A program made the translations under genes and the position numbers. Source: Caldilineaceae bacterium (GTDB lineage Bacteria > Chloroflexota > Anaerolineae > Caldilineales > Caldilineaceae). Taken from it: a stretch of DNA of 64,000 nucleotides. The notes beneath the pieces are model-generated. The model worked only from the letters and a program-made list of their open reading frames with translations. It made no database searches and had not been told where the DNA came from. The DNA lies in contig JAHBVH010000038.1 in the NCBI GenBank assembly GCA_019637645.1, positions 18,563-82,562 of the forward strand. The letters are read 5' to 3'. Every line of letters begins with the position of its first letter. Positions within the stretch are counted from its first letter, which is position 1. Of this stretch, positions 24,991 to 32,684 are shown piece after piece.

Positions 24991-26613
24991 TTACCGGGGG
25001 GGGCCGCCTTGGCCACCACCGGGAGGGCCACCACTACCCGGACCAAAGCTTTGTTGGCGATCTAAATAGGAAGCCACACTGCCTACCACTTGGTCACCCG
25101 CTTGTAATTCCGCTGATTGGACAACGGTCCACTCGCCTTGGATAGCACCTGGTGTTACCACCACAGGAGTTGTTGTTTCCCCGCTCACCACGAGCACCAC
25201 CGCTTCCCCATTCTGCTGCTGGATCGAGGCAGTCGGCACGAGCCAACCGTCGCTGGCCGTGCTCGTATCTTTAATCGTCGCTACTGCCGTCATCCCGGGC
25301 CGAACACCCGCCAATTCATCGTCGGTCAGCCGGATGGTAACGGGGTAATAGACAACACCCGACGAACTATCACTGGAGGGGGCAATGGAAACGACCTCAC
25401 CCACTAAGGATTGACCGGAAAGCGCGTCAACTTCGACCGCGGCAGGTTGACCAACAGTGATCTGCGGCACATCTAACTCGGCAACATTGATGGTTAGTTC
25501 AAGTTGGCCTGTATCGGCCAAGGTCACCACGGTCGTCCCTTCGCTGACCCGCTGTCCTACTTCGGCAGCCACGGCGAGAACCGTTCCCGCAACCGGTGCC
25601 GTCACTTGGGCAGCCGCCAAGTTCGCATACGCTTCTTCTAAATCGACCAGAGCCTGTTCAAGGCTAATCTGGGCAGCGCGTAAGTCGCTTGTGTTGGGAC
25701 CCGCTTTGAGATCAGCCAATGCCTTTTCAGCATCGGCAACCTGGGCTTTGGCGGTTGCGATCTCGGCTTCGGTCGGTGAGTTAAGCAGGGTGTCAAGCTG
25801 GGCCTGGGCATTCTGGGCCGAGCTGACTGCGGATTGCACTTCGGAATTGGCCGCCGCGGCGACTGACTGTTCATAGGAAGCCTTAGCGCTTTCATAGTCA
25901 ATCGTTGCATCTTGAAGGGCAGCGGCTTCACTGGTCATGCCCACATCATTGCGCCAAGCCACGCGATCGTAGGAGCGTCTTGACTCGGCTAAGGCAACTT
26001 CCGCTTTCTTGAGCGAAGCGCTCAGTTGGGTCAATTCGGCTTGGCTAGGCCCAGCCTGTAACTCATTGTATTTCGACCATGCCGAAGAAAGGCTACTGCG
26101 GGCGGCAGCGATCTCTGCCGCACTGGGGCCAGCCAGGACATCGGCCAGATTCTCCTGCGCCGAAGCTAGATTGGCCTCGGCCAAGGCGAGTTCAGCATCA
26201 TCGGCGGGTTCGGACAATTGGGCGAGGTTGTTGCGTTGGGCATCGACGGTCAGCTCGGCCCGTTTGGCGGCGCGCTCGAGGGCCACTGTATCCAATACCA
26301 ACAGCAGATCGCCAGCCGCCACCTGATCACCCACACGCACATGGACGGTGTTCACCAGGCCACTCACATCAGCCGCCACCAACTTTTGTTCGACCAGACT
26401 AATGTTCCCCGCGGCACTCACCTCGCTGATCAGCGCGTTGGCCGGTTGAATGGCGATGGTAGCCGGTGCGGCGCTAGCGGCATTGCTATTGTTGTTCCCC
26501 CGATCCCCGCCTATTTGGGCATTGACCTGGGTATTATAGAGAAAGAAATAAGCAGCGCCGCCGATGACGATCAGCAGTAGCAGCGTGACAAGCCAACGTT
26601 TTCCGATATACAT
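24991..26613 (-). CDS. HlyD/MacA-family membrane fusion protein (paralogue 2)
   Basis: A 540-residue adaptor with the same plan as the protein at 18872-20509: N-terminal membrane anchor (about 8-28), lipoyl half (GLVNTVHVRVGDQVAAGDLL), long Ala/Gln-rich coiled coil (about 110-345), second lipoyl half, barrel domain and a Gly/Pro-rich tail. It is the third gene of the operon ATPase-permease-adaptor, 78 bp after the permease, and completes a MacAB-like exporter or envelope-remodelling complex. The ATG follows AAGGAGTAACC. The coiled coil shares long near-identical runs with its paralogue, pointing to recent duplication or gene conversion. Confidence 0.9.
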   Translation of the reverse strand: MYIGKRWLVTLLLLIVIGGAAYFFLYNTQVNAQIGGDRGNNNSNAASAAPATIAIQPANALISEVSAAGNISLVEQKLVAADVSGLVNTVHVRVGDQVAAGDLLLVLDTVALERAAKRAELTVDAQRNNLAQLSEPADDAELALAEANLASAQENLADVLAGPSAAEIAAARSSLSSAWSKYNELQAGPSQAELTQLSASLKKAEVALAESRRSYDRVAWRNDVGMTSEAAALQDATIDYESAKASYEQSVAAAANSEVQSAVSSAQNAQAQLDTLLNSPTEAEIATAKAQVADAEKALADLKAGPNTSDLRAAQISLEQALVDLEEAYANLAAAQVTAPVAGTVLAVAAEVGQRVSEGTTVVTLADTGQLELTINVAELDVPQITVGQPAAVEVDALSGQSLVGEVVSIAPSSDSSSGVVYYPVTIRLTDDELAGVRPGMTAVATIKDTSTASDGWLVPTASIQQQNGEAVVLVVSGETTTPVVVTPGAIQGEWTVVQSAELQAGDQVVGSVASYLDRQQSFGPGSGGPPGGGQGGPPR

Positions 26614-26691
26614 GGTTACTCCTTCATTACCTGTTCAGCTGGAAAGCGGTCCACGCTACGCCGATCCATGGACCGCGTGCGGTGATCCTGA

Positions 26692-27918
26692 CTATTCATA
26701 GCGCAACGCGTCAATGGGATCAAGCTTGGTTGCACGCCAAGCGGGATAGAGACCAAAGATAAAGCCACTGCCCGAGCTGACCCCGATGGCTAACATCAAT
26801 GCCCAATACTCGATCACAATGCCAAAGGGCATAAATGACAGCTGACTTAGACCATAGGCCAAACTGTAGCTAATCGCAATGCCGATCAACCCGCCCAAAA
26901 CACAGAGAACGAGTGATTCCACCAAAAATTGCAATAAAATATCGCTATTATGCGCGCCAACCGCTTTGCGTAGCCCGATCTCGCGCGTTCGTTCTGTCAC
27001 GGAGACCAACATGATGTTCATAATGCCAATGCCGCCAACCAAAAGGCTGATCCCGCCGATGCTGCCCAGCAAAATCGTTAGCGTACCCGTCACCGTGCTG
27101 ATCATCTCGAGCTGATCGGCTTGATTGGTGATGGTAAAATCATTTTCATTCTTGGCACTAAGCCCATGCCGCATGCGCAGCACTTGCTCAATGTGTAGCG
27201 CGGCGGCATCCATTCCCTCCGCGGTGGCGACTTGAATACTCAGGGTAGAGACGGAGTAACTACCTCGGTGGCGGTTGGCATTGAAGAGGCGACCTTGTGC
27301 CACTTCAATCGGGACATAGGTTCGGTTATCATTGCTGCCAAAGCCAGCCCCGCCGCTCTCTTTGAGCACACCTACCACCTGAAAGGTATTATTGTTGATC
27401 CGCAAGGTTTGCCCGATCGCGGTATCGGCGCTCCCAAAGAGATCCCCAGCCACGGTGTAGCCGAGCACAACCACGCTCTGCTTCGCCTCCACCTGTTCTT
27501 CGGTGAAGAAGGTGCCATAGGCAATGTCCAAATCAGTCACAATGGCATAATTGGCCGTTGTCCCAACGACTTGATAGCTGCCCTCTTGGTCGTTGTTGGT
27601 AAAGGTCGCGTTGGAAGCGTATTGGGGCGCAACATAGACCAAGTCTGGGAAGATGGTTTTGTCGGCAAGCGTCGCCGCGTCGGCCATGGTCATGGTGGCG
27701 GCGCTGCTGCCGCGGCTGGAGCCAGAGCTAACCGTCAGCAGGTTGACCCCACCACTTTGAATGTTGGCCGTAATATCCGCCGCCGCCCCGCTCCCAAAGC
27801 CGGTGGTAAGCAAGACAGCCGTCACCCCAATGATGATGCCCAACATGGTTAGCCCAGCCCGCAATTTATGGGCAAAAATGCTGGTAAGGGCAACTCCAAA
27901 ATATCTAAATAGCTTCAT
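26692..27918 (-). CDS. MacB/FtsX-type ABC transporter permease (paralogue 2)
   Basis: A 408-residue permease: N-terminal helix, MacB-PCD extracytoplasmic domain, and three C-terminal helices with [19 protein letters not shown] start at ATG 27918 (MKLFRYFGVA), which matches the paralogue at 6151; the in-frame extension to 28023 only translates a 12-bp tandem repeat as TTLR units. The start lies inside the 3' end of the ATPase gene (14-bp overlap), so translation is probably coupled. It works with the ATPase upstream and HlyD downstream. The transported substrate is unknown; family members move peptides, lipoproteins or antibiotics, or transmit force across the envelope. Confidence 0.92.
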   Translation of the reverse strand: MKLFRYFGVALTSIFAHKLRAGLTMLGIIIGVTAVLLTTGFGSGAAADITANIQSGGVNLLTVSSGSSRGSSAATMTMADAATLADKTIFPDLVYVAPQYASNATFTNNDQEGSYQVVGTTANYAIVTDLDIAYGTFFTEEQVEAKQSVVVLGYTVAGDLFGSADTAIGQTLRINNNTFQVVGVLKESGGAGFGSNDNRTYVPIEVAQGRLFNANRHRGSYSVSTLSIQVATAEGMDAAALHIEQVLRMRHGLSAKNENDFTITNQADQLEMISTVTGTLTILLGSIGGISLLVGGIGIMNIMLVSVTERTREIGLRKAVGAHNSDILLQFLVESLVLCVLGGLIGIAISYSLAYGLSQLSFMPFGIVIEYWALMLAIGVSSGSGFIFGLYPAWRATKLDPIDALRYE

Positions 27919-28813
27919 GGACCTTGTCCTCAGTGTTGTCCTCAGTGTTGTCCTCAGTGTTGTCCTCAGTGTTGTCCTCAGTGTTGTCGCCAGTGATAGC
28001 ATCGACACGCGCTTGGCGGGCAACCCCGTTCTGATGAAGCATGGCGGTCGGTGGTGCCGTCAATGGTGTGGGTGCCAACGTCGCAATCTGGTGGGTAGAC
28101 GGCTGAACATTTTGTTCATCGCTTAAAATCAGACCATCACGGATGGTAATGATCCGCTGTGCCTGGCGCGCAATATCCAGATCATGGGTAACGACAATCA
28201 GCGTCATGCCTTGTTGGTGCAACTCTTCAAAAAGCGCCATGACCTCTTCGCCCGTCTTGGTATCTAACGCCCCGGTTGGTTCGTCGGCGAGGAGGATGCT
28301 CGGGTTATTGACCAAGGCGCGGGCAATAGCAACCCGCTGCTGCTGACCACCAGAGAGCTCGTCGGGCCGGTGGTGGGTACGGTCACCCAATCCGACGCGC
28401 GAGAGGGCATCAACCGCCATTTTACTCGCTTTCCCAGCGGGAACACCGGCATAGAAGAGGGGCAATTCGACCTGGCGTCGGGCATTGGTCCGCGCTAACA
28501 AATTAAAGCGCTGAAAGACAAAGCCGATCTCCCGGTTGCGCAGGTCAGCCATTTGATTCTGGCTCAATTTGCTGGTCTCGACACCGCGGATCCGGTAGCT
28601 ACCGGTGCTCGGCTTGTCTAAGAGGCCAATCATATTCATCAGCGTACTCTTTCCCGAACCACTTGCGCCGATAATCGCGACATATTCGCCTTCATGAATG
28701 GTCAGCGAGAGCCCGCGCAAGGCATGTACTTCGGTTTCGCCCATTTTATAGACTTTGGCCATATTGGCGATCTCTATGACTGGTGGTTGGGGCGCGACTT
28801 GTTGTTTGTCCAT
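27905..28813 (-). CDS. MacB/LolD-type ABC transporter ATPase with a tandem-repeat tail
   Basis: A 302-residue nucleotide-binding protein. The ATPase domain (about 10-235) has Walker A GASGSGKST, the Q-loop in FVFQRFNLL, signature LSGGQQQR, Walker B ILLADEPTG and the switch His in VVTHD. Beyond the normal end are about 65 extra residues finishing in five perfect DNTE repeats encoded by a 12-bp DNA repeat, then DKVHEAI. The tail is unusual for this family and is probably dispensable. It is the first gene of the operon, with promoter P6 upstream. It is the only MacB-type ATPase in the window and could also serve the orphan permease at 6151, which is inference. Confidence 0.93.
   Translation of the reverse strand: MDKQQVAPQPPVIEIANMAKVYKMGETEVHALRGLSLTIHEGEYVAIIGASGSGKSTLMNMIGLLDKPSTGSYRIRGVETSKLSQNQMADLRNREIGFVFQRFNLLARTNARRQVELPLFYAGVPAGKASKMAVDALSRVGLGDRTHHRPDELSGGQQQRVAIARALVNNPSILLADEPTGALDTKTGEEVMALFEELHQQGMTLIVVTHDLDIARQAQRIITIRDGLILSDEQNVQPSTHQIATLAPTPLTAPPTAMLHQNGVARQARVDAITGDNTEDNTEDNTEDNTEDNTEDKVHEAI
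27924..27995. repeat. 12-bp tandem repeat in the ATPase coding sequence
   Basis: Five perfect copies of TTGTCCTCAGTG (plus strand) at 27924-27983 and one degenerate copy to 27995. On the minus strand it encodes DNTE repeats in the ATPase frame and TTLR repeats in another frame. The unit is a multiple of 3, so copy-number change keeps the reading frame. Confidence 0.97.
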
Positions 28814-28866
28814 TCCTACACTCCTCTACTGCACACGGCTTGAAGCGCACTCGGTTCTTTTCTCTT

Positions 28867-28901
28867 AGTATAGCGGGAAAATGTGGGGAAATTCTGAAGA
28901 G
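28867..28901 (-). promoter_or_regulatory. Repeat-type promoter P6 (ATPase-permease-HlyD operon)
   Basis: On the minus strand: unit CTCTTCAGAAT (28891-28901), unit TTCCCCACATT (28880-28890), spacer TTCCCGC, -10 TATACT (28867-28872). Nearly identical to P1 more than 25 kb away. The start codon lies about 45 nt downstream of the inferred transcription start. Confidence 0.75.
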
Positions 28902-29028
28902 AGTTTGTACGTGTGATGGGAATTTCATAGAACCTGCGCCGAGCGGCTTGACCTATGGGATGAAGAGGTGTTGACCTTTTGCAGGCCACAGCAAGTACGC
29001 TTTGCGGTCGCGTGGTGGTGCGTCGCGC

Positions 29029-30249
29029 CTATGCTGACGGCCAAGCCAAGAGCGTCACCAGAGTTTCGGCATCCCCATGATTGCCAGCTTTCAAGATGAT
29101 CTGATAGCGCGCGCCCGTTACCGTCTCGCCGATGGTTAGTGGCATGCCCGGCAGTAGTTCGGCCACCACCTGGAGGGCTGTGATCCCCAAGGCGTCTAAC
29201 AGGTGCAGCGCCGTATCCCCACCGACAACGATCAGGGCTTGGGGAGCGTGCTGTTGGATCTGCGCAACGGCCACCTGTGCAAGGAGCGCCGCATGGTGGC
29301 GTGCTTGGTCGCCTTCGAGCGACAGCCCAGGTTGTGGCGGCGGCAGATGAAGCAGCGTCGCGGGGTGTGGCGCCCCTTGGCGCGCCCAAGGCACGTCCAG
29401 CGGCTGTTGGGGATTCACTTCATGGCAATTAGCTTGAGCCCAACGCAACACATGCGCCACTTGGCGTTGGGCCATGGGGCTGCCACTCCCCACGACGGCC
29501 AGGCGGGGCCAGCTCACTGCAACCTGTTCCGGCTGTGCAACCGGTCGATCCGCAGACGGCGACGCCAACGCCGTGGCAATCACCCCGATCAAACCAGCGC
29601 TGCCACAGAAGAGTGCCGCCGGCAATGCGCGTCGCGTGGCTTGGTAAAGGGTCGCCAAGTCCGCTTCGGTGAGGGCATCCACCACAATCAATTGAGCACC
29701 CGTTGCCTGCTGCGTCACTAAGCTAGCCGCGAGCGCTGCCACCCCCGCGCGCACCTCAGCCAGGGCCACGGTCGCCACGGGCAGCGCCGTCTGTTGACGC
29801 AAGCGGGTTGGCAAATGGAGCGCTTGGGCTGGGGCTTGCGCATAAACTAGGTAGCCATTCACCAATCCTCGCCCTTGCGCCGGAAAGGCTGGCGCAATGA
29901 TCACACAGGGTGATGCCGTAGGTGGGGTCGTGAAGGGGAGCAGGGCAGCTAATTCCGCCCCGATGTTGCCCCGCAGGGTCGAATCGATCTTTTTGTACCA
30001 AAGAGGCTTGACACTATGCTCATCAACTTGCTGGATCGCACCAGCCAATTGACGTATACGCGCCGCGGCTACCACTGGTGCAACGGCGCGCGAATCAGAG
30101 GAGAAGGCAACCGCTCCCGGCGGCAAGGGGCGCGTTGGCATTTGGAGCAAAATCGTTGTGGGAAGACCCACACCAGCACAGCGTGCAGCACAATCTGCCG
30201 CACCAGTGGCATCATCCGCCAGGATCCGAAGCGAAGCAATCGAATGCAT
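29029..30249 (-). CDS. Four-carbon acid sugar kinase family protein
   Basis: A 406-residue kinase of the OtnK/YgbK (DUF1537) family. Family members use ATP to phosphorylate four-carbon acid sugars such as erythronate or threonate. The N-terminal substrate domain has ILADDATGAADCAA and YKKIDSTLRGNIGAEL; IAPAFPAQGR is typical. The C-terminal nucleotide domain has VVGGDTALHLLDALG and ILKAGNHGD. The length is normal. No PdxA-like dehydrogenase or isomerase partner is adjacent, so the exact substrate is open. The start is ATG 30249 with AGGT a few bases upstream. Its 3' side (28.9-29.0 kb) faces promoter P6 and shows no clear terminator. Confidence 0.87.
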   Translation of the reverse strand: MHSIASLRILADDATGAADCAARCAGVGLPTTILLQMPTRPLPPGAVAFSSDSRAVAPVVAAARIRQLAGAIQQVDEHSVKPLWYKKIDSTLRGNIGAELAALLPFTTPPTASPCVIIAPAFPAQGRGLVNGYLVYAQAPAQALHLPTRLRQQTALPVATVALAEVRAGVAALAASLVTQQATGAQLIVVDALTEADLATLYQATRRALPAALFCGSAGLIGVIATALASPSADRPVAQPEQVAVSWPRLAVVGSGSPMAQRQVAHVLRWAQANCHEVNPQQPLDVPWARQGAPHPATLLHLPPPQPGLSLEGDQARHHAALLAQVAVAQIQQHAPQALIVVGGDTALHLLDALGITALQVVAELLPGMPLTIGETVTGARYQIILKAGNHGDAETLVTLLAWPSA

Positions 30250-30378
30250 AATTGACCTAGTGAAATTTGCAAAAATCGTAATCTAGATGTAAGTTTACGC
30301 GAGACAAAATGTAGTCTTCTTCCTACAATTCTCGTATTTCTTTTACTTTAGGCGGTACGCAGTTAAATGGGCGACGAG

Positions 30379-30411
30379 AGACGTGTCAGGTTTTCCAAAC
30401 CTGACACGTCT
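30379..30411. repeat. Palindromic repeat copy between divergent genes
   Basis: AGACGTGTCAGGTTT (30379-30393) and AAACCTGACACGTCT (30397-30411) form a perfect 15-bp stem with a 3-nt loop, flanked by TACGCAGTT on the left and AAGTGCGTAA on the right, the same outer ends as the copy near 35.4 kb. It lies in the 241-bp gap between divergent genes. Confidence 0.85.
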
Positions 30412-30490
30412 AGTCCAAGTGCGTAACGTCTAGACTTGTCGGTAGACCCTATCACGAGCATTGCGTAACCCTTGAGCAAGGAAGGTATCT

Positions 30491-31519
30491 ATGTCAAGCC
30501 CCCTCGTTTGGATTGCCGCCGGAATTTCTAGTATTGGCATGCTTTGTCTCCTCTTTTTTGCCATCCCGCTAGAAGCACCGCCGACCCCGATCAGTATTCG
30601 ACAACAGCGCTTGGTGGCCCTATCAGCCGCCCCCGTAGAGGCAACTACCTTTACACCACCGCACAAACTCGCCAGTCGTTTTGCCAAGCTGGCCAACCAA
30701 TCAGCCGCCTTACCACCCGCGGTCATTACCATCACCGTCCAGACTACACCAGCGAGCCGCCAGGACTTCCGTTTTCATGGCGATCTGGGGGATTTCCAGC
30801 TGGATCAAGCCGAGCCCGATGATGGCGATGCCATAGGTCAGACAAAAACATTTACGGTAACGCCTGGCCTCTACGCGGTAGAGACCGAAACGCCGCTGAC
30901 TTGGCAGCTCAGCGCCATTGACTGTACCGCCGGTAGCCAATTGAACCTGCAACTCATTCGGGGCCAAGCCAAGCTACTGCTCCAAGCTGGCGACCAACTC
31001 CGCTGTACCTTTGTGCATCAACGGGGCGTTACGATCCGCACCCGCAGTTATCATGACACGAATGGTGATCGTACCCCTACGCCGGGCGAGCCATATCTCC
31101 GCGATGAGATCATCCTGATCTACAAGGACCAAAACATTCTGCTCAGCTCACAAGTTACCAATCAACACGGCAAAGCCAACTTTAACTACTTACCAGCAGG
31201 CAGCTATGCCGCGTGTACCGTCCCCCAAACCGGGTGGCGCAACAGCCAACCGGGTGTCATCGAGACGGCCTACGGGAGCCCCTGTTATACCTTTGCCCTC
31301 AATGCGGGTGAAGTGGCAACCCTTTGGTTTGGTCACCAACAAGGCAACGATCCGGTGCCACCCATCCCGCCCACGGGGCCACATGCCCTCACGATTGTTC
31401 AAGGGAATGACGTAACAAGCCATGACGATGGCTACGACGATTGGTCATTGGTTGACGCCGACATGAATCAAGCTGAACCCAGCCTGTCCCTCTTTTTGCC
31501 CTTGGCCTCTACCCAATAA
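30491..31519 (+). CDS. Secreted protein with prealbumin-like domains
   Basis: A 342-residue exported protein without a known enzymatic motif. It has an N-terminal signal or anchor helix (about 5-27). Residues about 80-175 match the bacterial prealbumin-like surface domain (ITVQTTPASRQDFRFHGDLG, GLYAVETE, then WQLSAIDCT with a Cys and a later partner Cys), and residues about 185-275 resemble an SdrD-B-like Cna-type repeat (YHDTNGDRTPTPGEP). A Pro-rich stretch and an acidic tail follow. Such domains are structural modules of cell-surface proteins. There is no sortase motif. The ATG follows GGAAGGT. A 140-bp gap separates it from the next gene. Confidence 0.75.
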   Translation: MSSPLVWIAAGISSIGMLCLLFFAIPLEAPPTPISIRQQRLVALSAAPVEATTFTPPHKLASRFAKLANQSAALPPAVITITVQTTPASRQDFRFHGDLGDFQLDQAEPDDGDAIGQTKTFTVTPGLYAVETETPLTWQLSAIDCTAGSQLNLQLIRGQAKLLLQAGDQLRCTFVHQRGVTIRTRSYHDTNGDRTPTPGEPYLRDEIILIYKDQNILLSSQVTNQHGKANFNYLPAGSYAACTVPQTGWRNSQPGVIETAYGSPCYTFALNAGEVATLWFGHQQGNDPVPPIPPTGPHALTIVQGNDVTSHDDGYDDWSLVDADMNQAEPSLSLFLPLASTQ

Positions 31520-31623
31520 AGCGGCTCGCACAATTTTCCACGAAAACGGCCATCCCAACGAAGCTGGCTGGTACCGGCCTAGTATCAGTCAGCTTGAAAG
31601 TTATTGTCAAAGCAACAATTCGG

Positions 31624-31652
31624 TTGACAGCCCGTAGAAGCTATACTATAGT
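31624..31652 (+). promoter_or_regulatory. Sigma70-type promoter, leaderless
   Basis: TTGACA (31624-31629), exactly 17 bp, then TATAGT (31647-31652). The downstream ATG starts at 31660, so transcription would begin at or within about a base of the start codon. There is no Shine-Dalgarno sequence, in agreement with leaderless translation. Confidence 0.75.
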
Positions 31653-31659
31653 TACACCT

Positions 31660-32601
31660 ATGGAAAATCAACCGCGCTGTCAACAACCTACCTTTTATTT
31701 TATTGGCGTCACCACCGGTCAGTCGGCGGCCCAACGCATCTTTCCGCAGTGGATGGCGGTACTACAACGGTCAGAAGTAGTGCTGCAGGGGGTCGATTTT
31801 CGCCTTCACGATGAGCCAGCTCGCTACCGGCAATTGGTCGAGTCGATCAAAGCCGATCCGTTGGCGCTGGGGGGGCTCATTACCACCCACAAAATTGACC
31901 TCTTAGCCGCCTCACGCGATCTGTTTGACCAGTTGGATCCCTATGCCGAGCTGTGTGATGAAGTTTCCTGTATTGCCAAAGAGGGCGACGCCTTGGTCGG
32001 CTATGCAGTGGACCCCGTGGCCGATGGCCGCGCCCTCGACACGCTGCTGGGAGAAGGCTATTTCGAGCGCACAGGCGGCCATCTGCTCGCGCTGGGGGCC
32101 GGTGGCGCGGCCGCGGCTTTGGCCCTCCATATTTTACACAAACCCCAGGTTGCGGATCGGCCACGCCACTTCACCTTGGTTGATATGGATGCGGAACGGC
32201 TGGCGCACATTCGGGCCATCGTGGAAAAACAGCCGACCGACATTCAGTTCCATTATCACCACCACCACCACGCGGCCCAAAATGACGCGTTGCTTGCCAA
32301 TTTGCCCCCCGCCAGTGTCATCATCAATGCGACCGGCTTGGGCAAAGACCGTCCTGGTTCACCGCTGACCGATCAGGCCGAATTTCCGCTGTTAAGTATT
32401 GCCTGGGAGCTGAACTATCGCGGCCAGCTTGATTTTATGCACCAAGCCCTACGCCAACAAGCCGAACGCCAGCTCACTGTTGCGGATGGCTGGGAAGCCT
32501 TTCTCCATGGCTGGACGGGTGTCATTGCCCATGTGCTCGGCGTCACCATCACACCTACTTTATTTGCCGAGCTAGCCGAAGTCGCCGCCCACTATCGGTA
32601 G
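31660..32601 (+). CDS. Shikimate dehydrogenase-like protein
   Basis: A 313-residue AroE-family oxidoreductase. The N-terminal substrate domain has IGVTTGQSAAQRIFP and GGLITTHK, whose Lys aligns with the catalytic Lys; the Asp in YAVDPVADG aligns with the catalytic Asp. A Rossmann domain has LALGAGGAAAALALH, followed by NATGLGKD. The usual Ser-x-Ser shikimate-carboxylate motif is not obvious, so it may act on quinate or another substrate, and I give no symbol. A run of five His (HYHHHHHAAQ) is unusual. The start is ATG 31660, dictated by the promoter; the longer in-frame ATG at 31594 lies upstream of the promoter. Confidence 0.82.
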   Translation: MENQPRCQQPTFYFIGVTTGQSAAQRIFPQWMAVLQRSEVVLQGVDFRLHDEPARYRQLVESIKADPLALGGLITTHKIDLLAASRDLFDQLDPYAELCDEVSCIAKEGDALVGYAVDPVADGRALDTLLGEGYFERTGGHLLALGAGGAAAALALHILHKPQVADRPRHFTLVDMDAERLAHIRAIVEKQPTDIQFHYHHHHHAAQNDALLANLPPASVIINATGLGKDRPGSPLTDQAEFPLLSIAWELNYRGQLDFMHQALRQQAERQLTVADGWEAFLHGWTGVIAHVLGVTITPTLFAELAEVAAHYR

Positions 32602-32684
32602 TGCCAACAGACTTTGAGCAGAAGATGGAACGCAGATTGACCTCTGATATGGTGGATCAATCAGCTCAATCCGCGTGCTAGGCT

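Noticed and set aside
27919..28023. N-terminal extension of the permease at 26692 with TTLR repeats
   Set aside because: It is the out-of-frame reading of the 12-bp repeat that encodes DNTE in the ATPase. The paralogue at 6151 starts at the equivalent of ATG 27918.
31594..31659. Longer start (ATG 31594) for the shikimate-dehydrogenase-like gene
   Set aside because: The promoter TTGACA-17-TATAGT lies downstream of that ATG, and the added residues do not resemble the family.
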